From contig DCDC01000061.1 of assembly GCA_002316225.1 (NCBI GenBank), positions 1-8,976 of the forward strand: DNA of 8,976 nucleotides. The letters are read 5' to 3'. Under the pieces are notes generated by a model. It was not told the origin of the DNA and made no database searches. It saw only the letters and a program-made list of their open reading frames with translations. Source of the stretch: Firmicutes bacterium UBA1065. GTDB taxonomy: Bacteria > Bacillota > Clostridia > Tissierellales > Sedimentibacteraceae. This document shows positions 1 through 6,489 of the stretch, one piece after another. The position numbers and the translations under genes were made by a program. Within the stretch, counting starts at the first letter, position 1. The number at the start of each line of letters is the position of its first letter.

Positions 1-30
1 AAGCGAAGGGTCTCATCAGTCTCTTCATGA
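1..30. repeat. Partial REP-like repeat cut by window start
   Basis: The window opens with a GCGAAGGGTCT stretch that resembles the inner part of the REP-like units at 4416-4478 and 5628-5690 (GCGAAGCGAAGGATCT in the same orientation). The outer TGTCATCCTGA end would lie before the window, so this is inferred to be a truncated copy. A matching outer end in the opposite orientation, TCAGGATGACA, is found at 256-266, on the far side of the long palindrome. Confidence 0.4.
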
Positions 31-37
31 TTACGCA

Positions 38-229
38 GAAAATAATAAAAATATCCGCTCACGGTTTCGGACACGAATAATTCTAAAGCTCATTCCAGCT
101 AAAAATCCTACAGCTTGCGAACTCGCTGCGCTCAAACAAGGCAAGCTGTTTAACGAATTTTTAACCTTCATTCGCTAAGAACTATAATCGTGTCCTGCAA
201 ATGTTCGCTTGATATTTTTATTATTTTTC
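38..229. repeat. Long imperfect inverted repeat, possible mobile palindrome or structured RNA
   Basis: The two halves of this non-coding stretch are inverted copies of each other. The outer arms at 38-55 and 211-229 pair over about 17 bp with one bulge. GGACACGA at 69-76 pairs with TCGTGTCC at 188-195, followed by weaker pairing of 77-84 with 178-187. AAAAAT at 101-106 pairs with ATTTTT at 157-162, and CAGCTTG at 111-117 with CAAGCTG at 142-148. This leaves an apical loop of about 24 nt (118-141) that is more GC-rich than its surroundings. There is no ORF of useful length. It could be a MITE-like element, a dispersed clostridial hairpin repeat, or a structured RNA on either strand. The sequence alone does not decide between these. 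Confidence 0.7.
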
Positions 230-255
230 CGTATTTTGGATTATTTGATTTGGAT

Positions 256-266
256 TCAGGATGACA
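256..266 (+). repeat. REP-like half-site TCAGGATGACA
   Basis: This 11-nt stretch is identical to the end of both REP-like units at 5628-5690. With the partial unit at 1-30 in opposite orientation, it appears to bracket the long palindrome at 38-229. That suggests the palindrome and the flanking half-sites are one composite element. Confidence 0.45.
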
Positions 267-305
267 TAGCAGGCACAAAATCTTGATGCTTGGCACAATT
301 TTTAG

Positions 306-331
306 AAGGCAGGTGCTTTCTGCCTTTTTTT
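306..331 (+). terminator. Rho-independent terminator
   Basis: AAGGCAG (306-312) pairs with CTGCCTT (320-326) around a 7-nt loop, and the stem runs into an uninterrupted T tract ending at 331. It would end transcription arriving from the left, either from a gene outside the window or from the palindromic element. It also insulates the sigma-factor promoters just downstream. Confidence 0.75.
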
Positions 332-332
332 A

Positions 333-361
333 TTGAATAATAGATACTTGAATGTTATAAT
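333..361 (+). promoter_or_regulatory. Sigma-A extended -10 promoter upstream of the ECF sigma gene
   Basis: TTGAAT (333-338) and TATAAT (356-361) are separated by exactly 17 bp, and a TG dinucleotide at 353-354 makes this an extended -10 promoter. It begins immediately after the terminator at 306-331. It would give housekeeping transcription of the sigma/anti-sigma pair, independent of the ECF promoter about 45 bp downstream. Confidence 0.65.
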
Positions 362-383
362 TAAACGAGTTTAAAGAAAACGT

Positions 384-411
384 GGAACAAAACAAAATAT
401 GTGTACGTCTA
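384..411 (+). promoter_or_regulatory. ECF-type promoter, probable autoregulation site
   Basis: GGAAC (384-388) and CGTCTA (406-411) are 17 bp apart. This matches the GGAAC/CGTC-type -35 and -10 elements known for Firmicutes ECF sigma factors such as the SigW, SigX and SigM group. Position directly before an ECF sigma gene is the usual arrangement for autoregulation. That the downstream sigma factor itself recognises this site is inferred. Confidence 0.7.
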
Positions 412-436
412 ATATATAACCGAACGGGGTGGAATA

Positions 437-1018
437 ATGAATACCAATGAAAGGTGGCTAATAGAGGAAAGTAAGAAGGGTAATATCGATGCTTTCGAGC
501 AGCTCATCAAGGATCATAAAAAAAGTGCCTTCAACATAGCACTGCGTGTCCTGAGAAACGTGGAAGACGCAGAAGACGCTTCCCAGGAAGCACTGATAAA
601 AGTATTCAGAAATATAAAGAGTTTTAATATGGAGTCCACATTTAAAGTGTGGCTCTACAGGATAGTTGTAAATACCTGCATAGATTTTAAGCGCAGAAAA
701 AGTATAACTGCAATATCCATAGATGAAACCATGGACTTGGGTTCAGGAAGGGAAATTCAAAGAGAGATTACCGACCATTCAAGCAATCCGGATGCATTAA
801 TCGAGAGAAGTTTTGATAAACAGATGGTAAATGACGCAATAAACATGCTGGAAGATGATTTTAAGACGATTATATTGCTGAGAGATATAAAAGGTTTCAC
901 ATATGAAGAAATATCCCAAATCCTCGACTGTAATTTAGGAACAGTGAAGTCAAGGTTGTCAAGAGCCAGGAAAAGGCTAAAAGAAATTTTGGAAAGAGAA
1001 ATGAAAGCTGATAGCTAA
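437..1018 (+). CDS. RNA polymerase ECF sigma factor (sigma-70 family, SigW-like)
   Basis: This 193-residue protein has the length and two-domain plan of an ECF sigma factor. Region 2 spans about residues 22-88, with the core-binding and -10-recognising segment DAEDASQEALIKVF followed by FKVWLYRIVVNTCIDFKRRK. A variable acidic linker follows (about 95-125). Region 4 (about 130-183) holds the -35-binding helix-turn-helix, YEEISQILDCNLGTVKSRLSRARKRL. The ATG at 437 is preceded by GGGGTGG (426-432). The anti-sigma gene begins 15 bp after its stop, so the two are probably co-transcribed. A sigma-A and an ECF promoter lie upstream, pointing to basal expression plus positive autoregulation. Assignment to the ECF family is secure. 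The SigW-like label rests on general resemblance, and the regulon is unknown. Confidence 0.95.
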   Translation: MNTNERWLIEESKKGNIDAFEQLIKDHKKSAFNIALRVLRNVEDAEDASQEALIKVFRNIKSFNMESTFKVWLYRIVVNTCIDFKRRKSITAISIDETMDLGSGREIQREITDHSSNPDALIERSFDKQMVNDAINMLEDDFKTIILLRDIKGFTYEEISQILDCNLGTVKSRLSRARKRLKEILEREMKADS

Positions 1019-1033
1019 GGTGGTGATAATAAG

Positions 1034-2308
1034 ATGAAGTGTAATGAAATAAGCGACAAATTGTCATTATATATTGATAATGAATTAAGTCCTGAAGAAA
1101 TGCAGCAAGTGGAAGACCACTTGAATTCCTGCGAAAATTGTCAAAAAGTCTTGGATGAATATAAAAATTTAATATCAGTATTGCAAAACTTACCTGAAGA
1201 AGAGCCACCTGAAGGTTATTGCAAGAGACTTCATGAAAAGTTGTTGATGGAGAGGTCTCAAAAGGAAACTAAGAGAACTTCAAAAATAAAGAGCTTCAGT
1301 CGCAGCAAATGGCTGAAATACGGAAGTATAGCCGCTGCCCTGGTATTGGTTTTACTTGTGGCCGGCATAAACAACTTAGGCAACATGGGTCTGGGAATGA
1401 AAGCCGAAAACGAATCTGCCTATGACATGTCATCGGAACAAGCACCTGGTCAATATTTTGGCGGTGCTGCTGCTCCGGCCGTGCCCATGGAAGAACCGGC
1501 TATGCCGGAAGAGGCTGAGGGAATGGCCTATGACGACAGCTATAAATACAACAGGGGTGAGATAACTTACCAGTCAAATGATTCAATAGTAACCACATCC
1601 TCAACTGAACAAAGAGAAATGAAAATAATAAAGACCGGGACAATTTATGCCCAAACGGAAGACTATGACAAGTTTTTAAGTGATTTGTCCATGAAGGTAA
1701 GCTCCCTGGGCGGGTTTATGGAAAGCAACAACACCCAGGTTTACCAGGTCTATAATGAAGAAAAATTAATGTACGGGAATCTAAAAATACGGGTTCCCCA
1801 GGAAAGCTTTTATGAATTGGTTGATTATCTGGAAAATACCCTTGACGTAAGAAGGAAGAACATCAATGAAACAGATGTAACCAAGGAGTATTACGAAAAG
1901 GACAACAAGGTTAAAAACCTGGAGATCCAGGAGCAGCACCTGAGAGAATTGTTTGAAGAGGCAACGACCGTTGAAGAAATGCTACTGATAGAAAATGAGC
2001 TCAGAAGGATACGAACTGAAATAGATGCTTTAAATCTGAGCTTGAGCGATATAAACGACAGGGCTAAAATGTCGACTATCAATCTGGAAGTCGAAGAAGT
2101 GATGACTCCAAGCCTCACAATAAAGACAAAAGACAGCCTTTGGGACAGGTCAAAGGCAGGCTTTATAAATACGGTTAACGGTATTATAAGATCCGTGGAA
2201 AACTTAATCGTAGGTATAGTTTCAAGCTCCCCGATTTTGGTTCCTGCAGTTATCATCTGCATAATCGGCTTCCTTAAAATAAGAAAGTACTGGAAAAAAA
2301 GAATATAA
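1034..2308 (+). CDS. Transmembrane anti-sigma factor: zinc-finger head fused to DUF4349
   Basis: This 424-residue protein is the likely anti-sigma partner of the upstream gene. Residues 1-45 match the zf-HC2 anti-sigma domain, with the HxxxCxxC zinc motif at H29, C33 and C36 (C3 may be the fourth ligand). A transmembrane helix follows at about 97-113, then a low-complexity Ala/Pro/Glu/Met linker (about 125-190). Residues 196-355 fit the DUF4349 pattern: IIKTGTI, LGGFMES, LKIRVPQESF, the DVTKEYYEKD segment and a coiled coil at about 283-345. A second membrane helix (about 398-415) and a basic tail close the protein. Head and tail would be cytoplasmic and DUF4349 outside. A GGTGGTGAT ribosome binding site fits the ATG at 1034. 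The family role is to hold the sigma factor at the membrane. What signal DUF4349 senses, and how release occurs, is not known. Confidence 0.88.
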   Translation: MKCNEISDKLSLYIDNELSPEEMQQVEDHLNSCENCQKVLDEYKNLISVLQNLPEEEPPEGYCKRLHEKLLMERSQKETKRTSKIKSFSRSKWLKYGSIAAALVLVLLVAGINNLGNMGLGMKAENESAYDMSSEQAPGQYFGGAAAPAVPMEEPAMPEEAEGMAYDDSYKYNRGEITYQSNDSIVTTSSTEQREMKIIKTGTIYAQTEDYDKFLSDLSMKVSSLGGFMESNNTQVYQVYNEEKLMYGNLKIRVPQESFYELVDYLENTLDVRRKNINETDVTKEYYEKDNKVKNLEIQEQHLRELFEEATTVEEMLLIENELRRIRTEIDALNLSLSDINDRAKMSTINLEVEEVMTPSLTIKTKDSLWDRSKAGFINTVNGIIRSVENLIVGIVSSSPILVPAVIICIIGFLKIRKYWKKRI

Positions 2309-2338
2309 TACCCGGTACTTTGTCATTTTTGTATTTTT

Positions 2339-2366
2339 ATCCCCTTCAGGTTAAGGGGATATTATT
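2339..2366 (+). terminator. Probable weak terminator after the sigma/anti-sigma operon
   Basis: ATCCCCTT (2339-2346) pairs perfectly with AAGGGGAT (2353-2360) around a 6-nt loop, 30 bp after the anti-sigma stop. The sequence after the stem (ATTATTATG) is only partly T-rich, so termination may be incomplete. A T-rich run precedes the stem instead. Confidence 0.5.
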
Positions 2367-2398
2367 ATGCCTATGTTTTTAATTTTGTCTACAAAATA

Positions 2399-2430
2399 TT
2401 ACAAAACAGCATGTTCAAATAAGTTATAAT
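2399..2430 (+). promoter_or_regulatory. Possible sigma-A promoter for the amidohydrolase
   Basis: A consensus TATAAT lies at 2425-2430, 34 bp before the start codon. No good -35 hexamer sits at 16-18 bp. TTACAA (2399-2404) would need a 20-bp spacer, so the -35 assignment is weak. Confidence 0.38.
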
Positions 2431-2464
2431 CTTACCAATGAAATAATAAAAAAGGGGGATTAAA

Positions 2465-4411
2465 ATGCTTAACAAGAAAGTAATATTTATTTTATTAATT
2501 GCTATGTTAACCACTTTAGTTCCGGTTCAAGCGTTTGCGGATAATCAGGTGGCAGATACGGTGTATGTAAATGGTAATATTTATACTGTGGATGAAAACT
2601 TTTCAAAAGCACAAGCTATTGCAATAAAAGGTCAGCATATTATCGGAGTTGGAAGTAATGAAGATGTCAAAAAATTTGTGGGAGAGTCAACAAAAGTTAT
2701 AGATTTGCAGGGAAAAACCGTTATTCCCGGTTTAATTGAAGGGCACATGCATTATCCCGCTGAGGGGCAAAAATTACTTGAATTAGATGTATTTTGGAAG
2801 CCCAAGGATGTAATATTAGCGGCGGTTAAAGCAGAAGCAGACCGATTGCCGGATGGTGAATGGATAACCGGGAGCGGCTGGAACCAGGAAGTATGGGATG
2901 TACCTGAATTCCCATCCAAGGAAGATTTGGATGAAGTTGCTCCAAATAACCCTGTCGCCTTAACAAGGACATGCGGACATGCAATATGGGTAAATTCCTT
3001 AGCTCTTGAAATAGCCGGAATAACCAAGGATACTCCGGATCCACAGGGCGGAGAAATTCTAAAGAATAAAAATGGAGAACCATTAGGTGTTTTGACCGAT
3101 ACTGCGGCTGACTATGTTACTGAAAAGATTCCTCCTTTTACGGCAGAAAGAAAAAAGGAAGCTTTATTACTGGCACAAGATGAGTTGTTCTCCTATGGAC
3201 TTACAACTTCTTTGGATGCAGGCTCAAGTGTCGAAGACATACAACAGATGAAGGAATTGTACGAATCCGGGGATTTGAAAATCAGGTTGTATGTTATGGT
3301 AAATACCGGACCGGATGCTCAGGTATATTATGAAAAAGGTCCTGAGGTTGGACTTTATGACAAGAGAATGACTATAAACTGTATTAAATTTTTCACAGAC
3401 GGTTCTTTAGGTGCAAGAAGCGCATGGCTGCTTGAAGAATATTCAGACAGACCCGGCCATGTCGGAAACAGCAGGTATACTTATGATGAATTCTATGAAT
3501 TAATAAAAGAGGTAAGAGAACACGGTTTTCAGGCTTCAACTCATGCAATAGGTGATGCGGCAAACAGACAGGTTGTGGATATATATGAAAAGGTATTGAA
3601 AGAGAATCCCCTCGATGATCACAGGTTCAGAATCGAACATTTCCAAATTGCAACCTTGGAAGACATTCAAAGAATAGCTGATTTGGGAATTATTCCCGCA
3701 ATGCAGGCAGTACATGCAACTTCAGACAAAAATATGGCTGAAGACAGGGTTGGTCCTGAAAGAATCAAAGGCGGATATGCGTGGCGTAAAGTTTTGGATA
3801 CAGGCAATATTATAGTTAACGGCTCCGATGCAAATGTAGAGCTTGTGAATCCATACCATGGCTTATATGCAGCTGTTACAAGAAAGGGAAGAGACGGAGA
3901 ACCTGAAGGCGGCTGGTATCCTGAAGAATGCATGAACCGTGAAGAAGCTCTTCGTTCATTTACAATTTGGGCAGCCTACGGACAATTTGAGGAAGATATT
4001 AAAGGTTCCATAGAAGTTGGAAAACTGGCTGATTTTGTTGTATTAGACAGGGATTATATGACATGCCCTGACAGGGATATAATGAATATATTACCTTTGG
4101 CAACTATAGTAGGCGGGGAAACAGTATATGAAAAAGATAATTCGCAGGTAACGGTAATGCTTGAAGGATTGCCGATAGGTTTTGACAGAGCTCCTATCCT
4201 TGAAAACGGAGTTACTTATGTTTTAGCAAAGAATTTATTTAATGCCCTTGAAGTAGAATATACCTATAATAAAGATAGCAATAAATATATTGTTAAGGGG
4301 ATGGAATTTTCTGCAAGAGGTGATTATGTTCCTCTTCGTTTAGTTACAGAATCACTGGGATATAAGGTTAATTGGTATCAAGACAGTATGTCTGTTTCAA
4401 TAGCAAGGTAA
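2465..4411 (+). CDS. Secreted metal-dependent amidohydrolase (YtcJ-like) with C-terminal copper-amine-oxidase-like domain
   Basis: The first 26 residues form a signal peptide: KK, a hydrophobic core and a probable AFA cleavage site before D27. Residues 30-560 follow the amidohydrolase_3/YtcJ plan, with VIPGLIEGHMH supplying the HxH metal ligands (H94, H96), K308 before FTDGSLGARS, STHAIGDAANRQ (H360), RIEHFQ (H392) and NGSDANVE (D455). The family-typical GSIEVGKLADFVVLDRD lies near 514-530. Residues 565-648 resemble the copper amine oxidase N-terminal (stalk) domain, ending YVPLRLVTESLGYKVNW. Such enzymes hydrolyse C-N bonds in amides, ureas or cyclic imides. The substrate here cannot be told from sequence. 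Ligands are complete, so activity is likely, and the signal peptide places it outside the membrane. GGGGG (2454-2458) precedes the ATG. It is monocistronic, ended by the terminator at 4502-4527. Confidence 0.9.
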   Translation: MLNKKVIFILLIAMLTTLVPVQAFADNQVADTVYVNGNIYTVDENFSKAQAIAIKGQHIIGVGSNEDVKKFVGESTKVIDLQGKTVIPGLIEGHMHYPAEGQKLLELDVFWKPKDVILAAVKAEADRLPDGEWITGSGWNQEVWDVPEFPSKEDLDEVAPNNPVALTRTCGHAIWVNSLALEIAGITKDTPDPQGGEILKNKNGEPLGVLTDTAADYVTEKIPPFTAERKKEALLLAQDELFSYGLTTSLDAGSSVEDIQQMKELYESGDLKIRLYVMVNTGPDAQVYYEKGPEVGLYDKRMTINCIKFFTDGSLGARSAWLLEEYSDRPGHVGNSRYTYDEFYELIKEVREHGFQASTHAIGDAANRQVVDIYEKVLKENPLDDHRFRIEHFQIATLEDIQRIADLGIIPAMQAVHATSDKNMAEDRVGPERIKGGYAWRKVLDTGNIIVNGSDANVELVNPYHGLYAAVTRKGRDGEPEGGWYPEECMNREEALRSFTIWAAYGQFEEDIKGSIEVGKLADFVVLDRDYMTCPDRDIMNILPLATIVGGETVYEKDNSQVTVMLEGLPIGFDRAPILENGVTYVLAKNLFNALEVEYTYNKDSNKYIVKGMEFSARGDYVPLRLVTESLGYKVNWYQDSMSVSIAR

Positions 4412-4415
4412 TTAG

Positions 4416-4478
4416 TGTCATCCTGAGGGCTTTAGCCCGAAGGATCTCTTGAAATCCTTCGTTTTGTTCATGATGACA
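4416..4478. repeat. REP-like palindromic repeat, head-to-head pair
   Basis: The unit runs from TGTCATCCTGAG to TGATGACA and is palindromic overall. CGAAGGAT (4438-4445) pairs with ATCCTTCG (4454-4461), and a small GGGC-TTTA-GCCC hairpin (4427-4438) sits in the left half. It begins 5 bp after the amidohydrolase stop. The same motifs recur at 5628-5690. Repeats with GTCATCCTGAGC...GAAGGATCT sequence are dispersed in intergenic DNA of many bacteria. Confidence 0.75.
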
Positions 4479-4501
4479 TAAGAGGGTGTATGGTTAACCT
4501 G

Positions 4502-4527
4502 CGCTCGGGAAGTTCCCGAGCGTTTTT
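4502..4527 (+). terminator. Rho-independent terminator of the amidohydrolase gene
   Basis: CGCTCGGG (4502-4509) pairs with CCCGAGCG (4515-4522) around an AAGTT loop, and is followed directly by TTTTT. This is the strongest GC stem in the window. Confidence 0.88.
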
Positions 4528-4544
4528 ATTTCGACAAAATAAAG

Positions 4545-4573
4545 TTTAATGATTAGCAAAAATATGGTATAAT
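4545..4573 (+). promoter_or_regulatory. Probable extended -10 promoter for the yhaM-like gene
   Basis: TATAAT at 4568-4573 is preceded by TGG, giving an extended -10. The -35 position at 17 bp (TTTAAT, 4545-4550) is poor, as extended -10 promoters can tolerate. The start codon is 31 bp downstream. Confidence 0.6.
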
Positions 4574-4604
4574 AGGGTATAAAATAAAAAAAGAGAGGCA
4601 GATT

Positions 4605-5627
4605 ATGAGTCAAAGTATTGCGGATATGCTTAACGACAAGGCTAAAGAGCAGATGAAGAGCCTGATCAATACCAATAAAACAATTGCAGAGCTCAAGCCC
4701 GGAGAAAAGGCAGACGGCTTTTATCTGATTAAAAATTATGAAGTAAAGAAAACTACCAACGGGAAACAATATATTGATATAGACTTAGTGGACAAAACCG
4801 GTGAAATAAATGCCAAGGTCTGGGATTACTCCCAGGAGACTGAGCAAATAATTGAAGAAAACTCGATAGTGAAGATAAGGGGAGAGGTTTTGGAATGGAA
4901 TGGGGTCAGGCAGCTTAAGGTCAACAAAATAAGAGAAAAAAGACCTGAAGACAAAGTTCATATTCAGGAATTAATACCTTCGGCACCCATTGAGCCAAGC
5001 CAAATGCTGGAATCAGTTAAATCCTATGTAAAAAAAATCAAGGATAAAGAGATCAGGACCCTGACCGACAATATTCTAAAAAAGTATGAAAATAAACTGT
5101 ATTATTATCCTGCTGCAAAAAGGAACCACCATTCCTACAGGGGAGGACTTTTATACCATATTCTTCGCATGCTGAAGTCAGGGGAGAAACTGTGCCAGGT
5201 GTATGATTTCCTTAACGCTGATTATGTATATGCCGGAGTAGTCCTCCATGACATATGCAAGATACTGGAAATGGAGTCGGATGAATACGGAATAGTATCT
5301 GATTACAGCATGGAAGGTAAATTGTTGGGGCACATAATCCAGGGTATAAAAGAAATTGAAACCGAAGGGGAAAAGATAGGTATAGACAGGGAAAAGAGCG
5401 TTCTCTTGCAGCACATGGTTTTATCCCATCACTATGAGCCCGAGTTTGGCAGCCCCAAAAAGCCTATGACACCTGAAGCGGAACTTCTGCATTTTCTGGA
5501 TATAATTGATGCTAGGATGTTTGATTTTGAGCATTTTCTTGAAACCATAGAGCCGGGTCAATTCACCGATAAAATTTGGCTTTTGGATAACAGAAACCTT
5601 TATAAATCAAAGGGAGACAATGAATAA
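4605..5627 (+). CDS. yhaM: 3'-5' exoribonuclease, YhaM family (OB-fold plus HD domain)
   Basis: This 340-residue protein has the two-domain layout of YhaM (about 314 residues in Bacillus subtilis). An OB-fold nucleic-acid-binding domain lies at about 33-112 (YEVKKTTNGKQYIDIDLVDKTGEINAKVWD is split here by strand turns). An HD phosphohydrolase domain lies at about 165-315. Metal-binding residues include H175/H176 and H185 in the HHSYRGGLLYH segment, H215-D216 in LHDICK, H243 in LLGHI, H275-H276 in LSHHYEPEFGSP, and D299 near IIDARM. YhaM trims short single-stranded RNA from the 3' end in the cytoplasm and shares in RNA turnover. GAGAGG (4593-4598) is the ribosome binding site for the ATG at 4605. 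It appears monocistronic, ending at REP-like repeats and a strong terminator. The N-terminal 30 residues are an additional helical segment. Confidence 0.9.
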   Translation: MSQSIADMLNDKAKEQMKSLINTNKTIAELKPGEKADGFYLIKNYEVKKTTNGKQYIDIDLVDKTGEINAKVWDYSQETEQIIEENSIVKIRGEVLEWNGVRQLKVNKIREKRPEDKVHIQELIPSAPIEPSQMLESVKSYVKKIKDKEIRTLTDNILKKYENKLYYYPAAKRNHHSYRGGLLYHILRMLKSGEKLCQVYDFLNADYVYAGVVLHDICKILEMESDEYGIVSDYSMEGKLLGHIIQGIKEIETEGEKIGIDREKSVLLQHMVLSHHYEPEFGSPKKPMTPEAELLHFLDIIDARMFDFEHFLETIEPGQFTDKIWLLDNRNLYKSKGDNE

Positions 5628-5690
5628 GATCCTTCGCTTCGCTCAGGATGACAAAGTGTTTGAGATCCTTCGTTTATGCTCAGGATGACA
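5628..5690 (+). repeat. Two tandem REP-like units
   Basis: Two direct copies of a 26-27-nt unit, GATCCTTCG...GCTCAGGATGACA, lie at 5628-5653 and 5664-5690, separated by 10 nt. The first starts immediately after the yhaM stop codon. The units match the halves of the palindrome at 4416-4478 and the half-site at 256-266. They sit between the stop codon and the terminator, so they are part of the yhaM transcript. Confidence 0.8.
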
Positions 5691-5700
5691 TATGTAAGCA

Positions 5701-5736
5701 AAGATTCTTAATCCCTAAAGATTAAGAATCTTTTTT
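5701..5736 (+). terminator. Strong terminator shared by convergent genes
   Basis: AAGATTCTTAATC (5701-5713) pairs perfectly with GATTAAGAATCTT (5720-5732) around a CCTAAA loop, followed by a T tract to 5736. It ends the yhaM transcript. The minus-strand gene has its stop codon (5722-5724) inside the right arm. Read on the minus strand the stem is followed by only three T residues, so it would be a weaker terminator in that direction. Confidence 0.9.
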
Positions 5737-6459
5737 ATACCTCCTTCTTTGTCTTATGCGAATTGGTTTTTGAACGTGTTTTTCATTTTTCTGGTTTTTT
5801 TCCTGTTGCGGGGGAGTGGGGGTATGGTCAAAGTCGGCACTCTTAAAAATTTCTTGTACGGAAGGCTCCTTTTCTTCCTCCGGTTTATTTGACGAAGACA
5901 TTACATTATTAATAATGGGCATAAAGGTGTCCAGCAAGGCGTTTAAGTCCGTATTATCCTTATTGCCTGAAAGGGATGAAAGCATTTCGCTGATTTTATT
6001 GTTATCCCCTTTATTTAATGAAGAAAACATTTCGTTTAAACCGCCGCTCTTGGCCAGGTTCATTGCCAGGGCACTCATGATTTTTTCCATGTTTCCTGTT
6101 ATAAGGGGTTTTGCCAATAACTTTGCGACGGGAATATTACCGTTTTTCAATAATGCCGTTACCTTATCAAGAGGTGTTTTGGCATCCAGGGCAGTGATAG
6201 GCCTATAATTTTGAGCCCTGTTTAAAAAGGAGTACATGCTCAGCAGGGTGCTTGCTTTTTCTACTGCCGGCAGATATGTATTTACCTTTGCTACTGTTTG
6301 GGGAGATGTGAGGGGAGCAAGGTTTCTGACCATGCCTATAAGGCTTTCCATTTTTTCCGGATTCTTGATAATTCCTTGGGCCAGGGTCCTGCTTGTTCCA
6401 GACAGCTTTGTAACCAGGCCGTTAAATTGCCTGCCGTCAAAAATGTACCTTGCCGCCAT
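5722..6459 (-). CDS. Hypothetical protein with basic C-terminal tail
   Basis: I do not recognise this family securely. The 245-residue form starts at the ATG at 6459. The N-terminal 180 residues are rich in short helices with repeated Leu/Met/Asn patterns, such as LLSMYSFLNRAQ and LLAKPLITGNMEKIMSALAMNLAKSGG. They are followed by an acidic, Pro/Gln-rich, probably disordered region (190-225) and a very basic tail ending RIRQRRRYKK. There is no signal peptide or membrane helix. The segment around residues 48-80 recalls the YqfQ/VrrA-type proteins of spore formers, but only weakly. No ribosome binding site precedes the ATG. A near-perfect one at 6490-6500 instead points to an in-frame ATT at 6486, which would add nine residues (254 in all). 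An in-frame TAA at 6499-6501 rules out a longer form. The gene is convergent with yhaM and divergent from the small gene at 6604. Confidence 0.7.
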   Translation of the reverse strand: MAARYIFDGRQFNGLVTKLSGTSRTLAQGIIKNPEKMESLIGMVRNLAPLTSPQTVAKVNTYLPAVEKASTLLSMYSFLNRAQNYRPITALDAKTPLDKVTALLKNGNIPVAKLLAKPLITGNMEKIMSALAMNLAKSGGLNEMFSSLNKGDNNKISEMLSSLSGNKDNTDLNALLDTFMPIINNVMSSSNKPEEEKEPSVQEIFKSADFDHTPTPPQQEKNQKNEKHVQKPIRIRQRRRYKKDS

Positions 6460-6489
6460 TAAATATAATAATATTTGAACAGGAATAGT

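Noticed and set aside
306..436. Possible riboswitch or leader attenuator before the sigma gene
   Set aside because: The hairpin at 306-326 lies upstream of both promoters, and the leader after the ECF promoter is too short and unstructured for a riboswitch.
897..1208. Minus-strand open frame across the sigma/anti-sigma junction
   Set aside because: It overlaps two well-supported plus-strand genes, has no ribosome binding site and its translation has no protein-like domain pattern. It is a shadow.
1891..2262. Ser/Ile/Leu-rich minus-strand frame inside the anti-sigma gene
   Set aside because: It lies fully inside the DUF4349 domain coding region, and its composition is what the reverse of Glu/Lys/Asp-rich codons would give.
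4416..5690. CRISPR array or insertion-sequence ends
   Set aside because: The repeats are few, of mixed orientation, palindromic and not separated by spacers of constant length. No transposase or cas gene is present.
5816..6478. Two plus-strand open frames opposite the minus-strand hypothetical gene
   Set aside because: They lack ribosome binding sites and end among the opposing gene's codons. The minus-strand product has consistent composition and a strong Shine-Dalgarno site, so the plus-strand frames are shadows.
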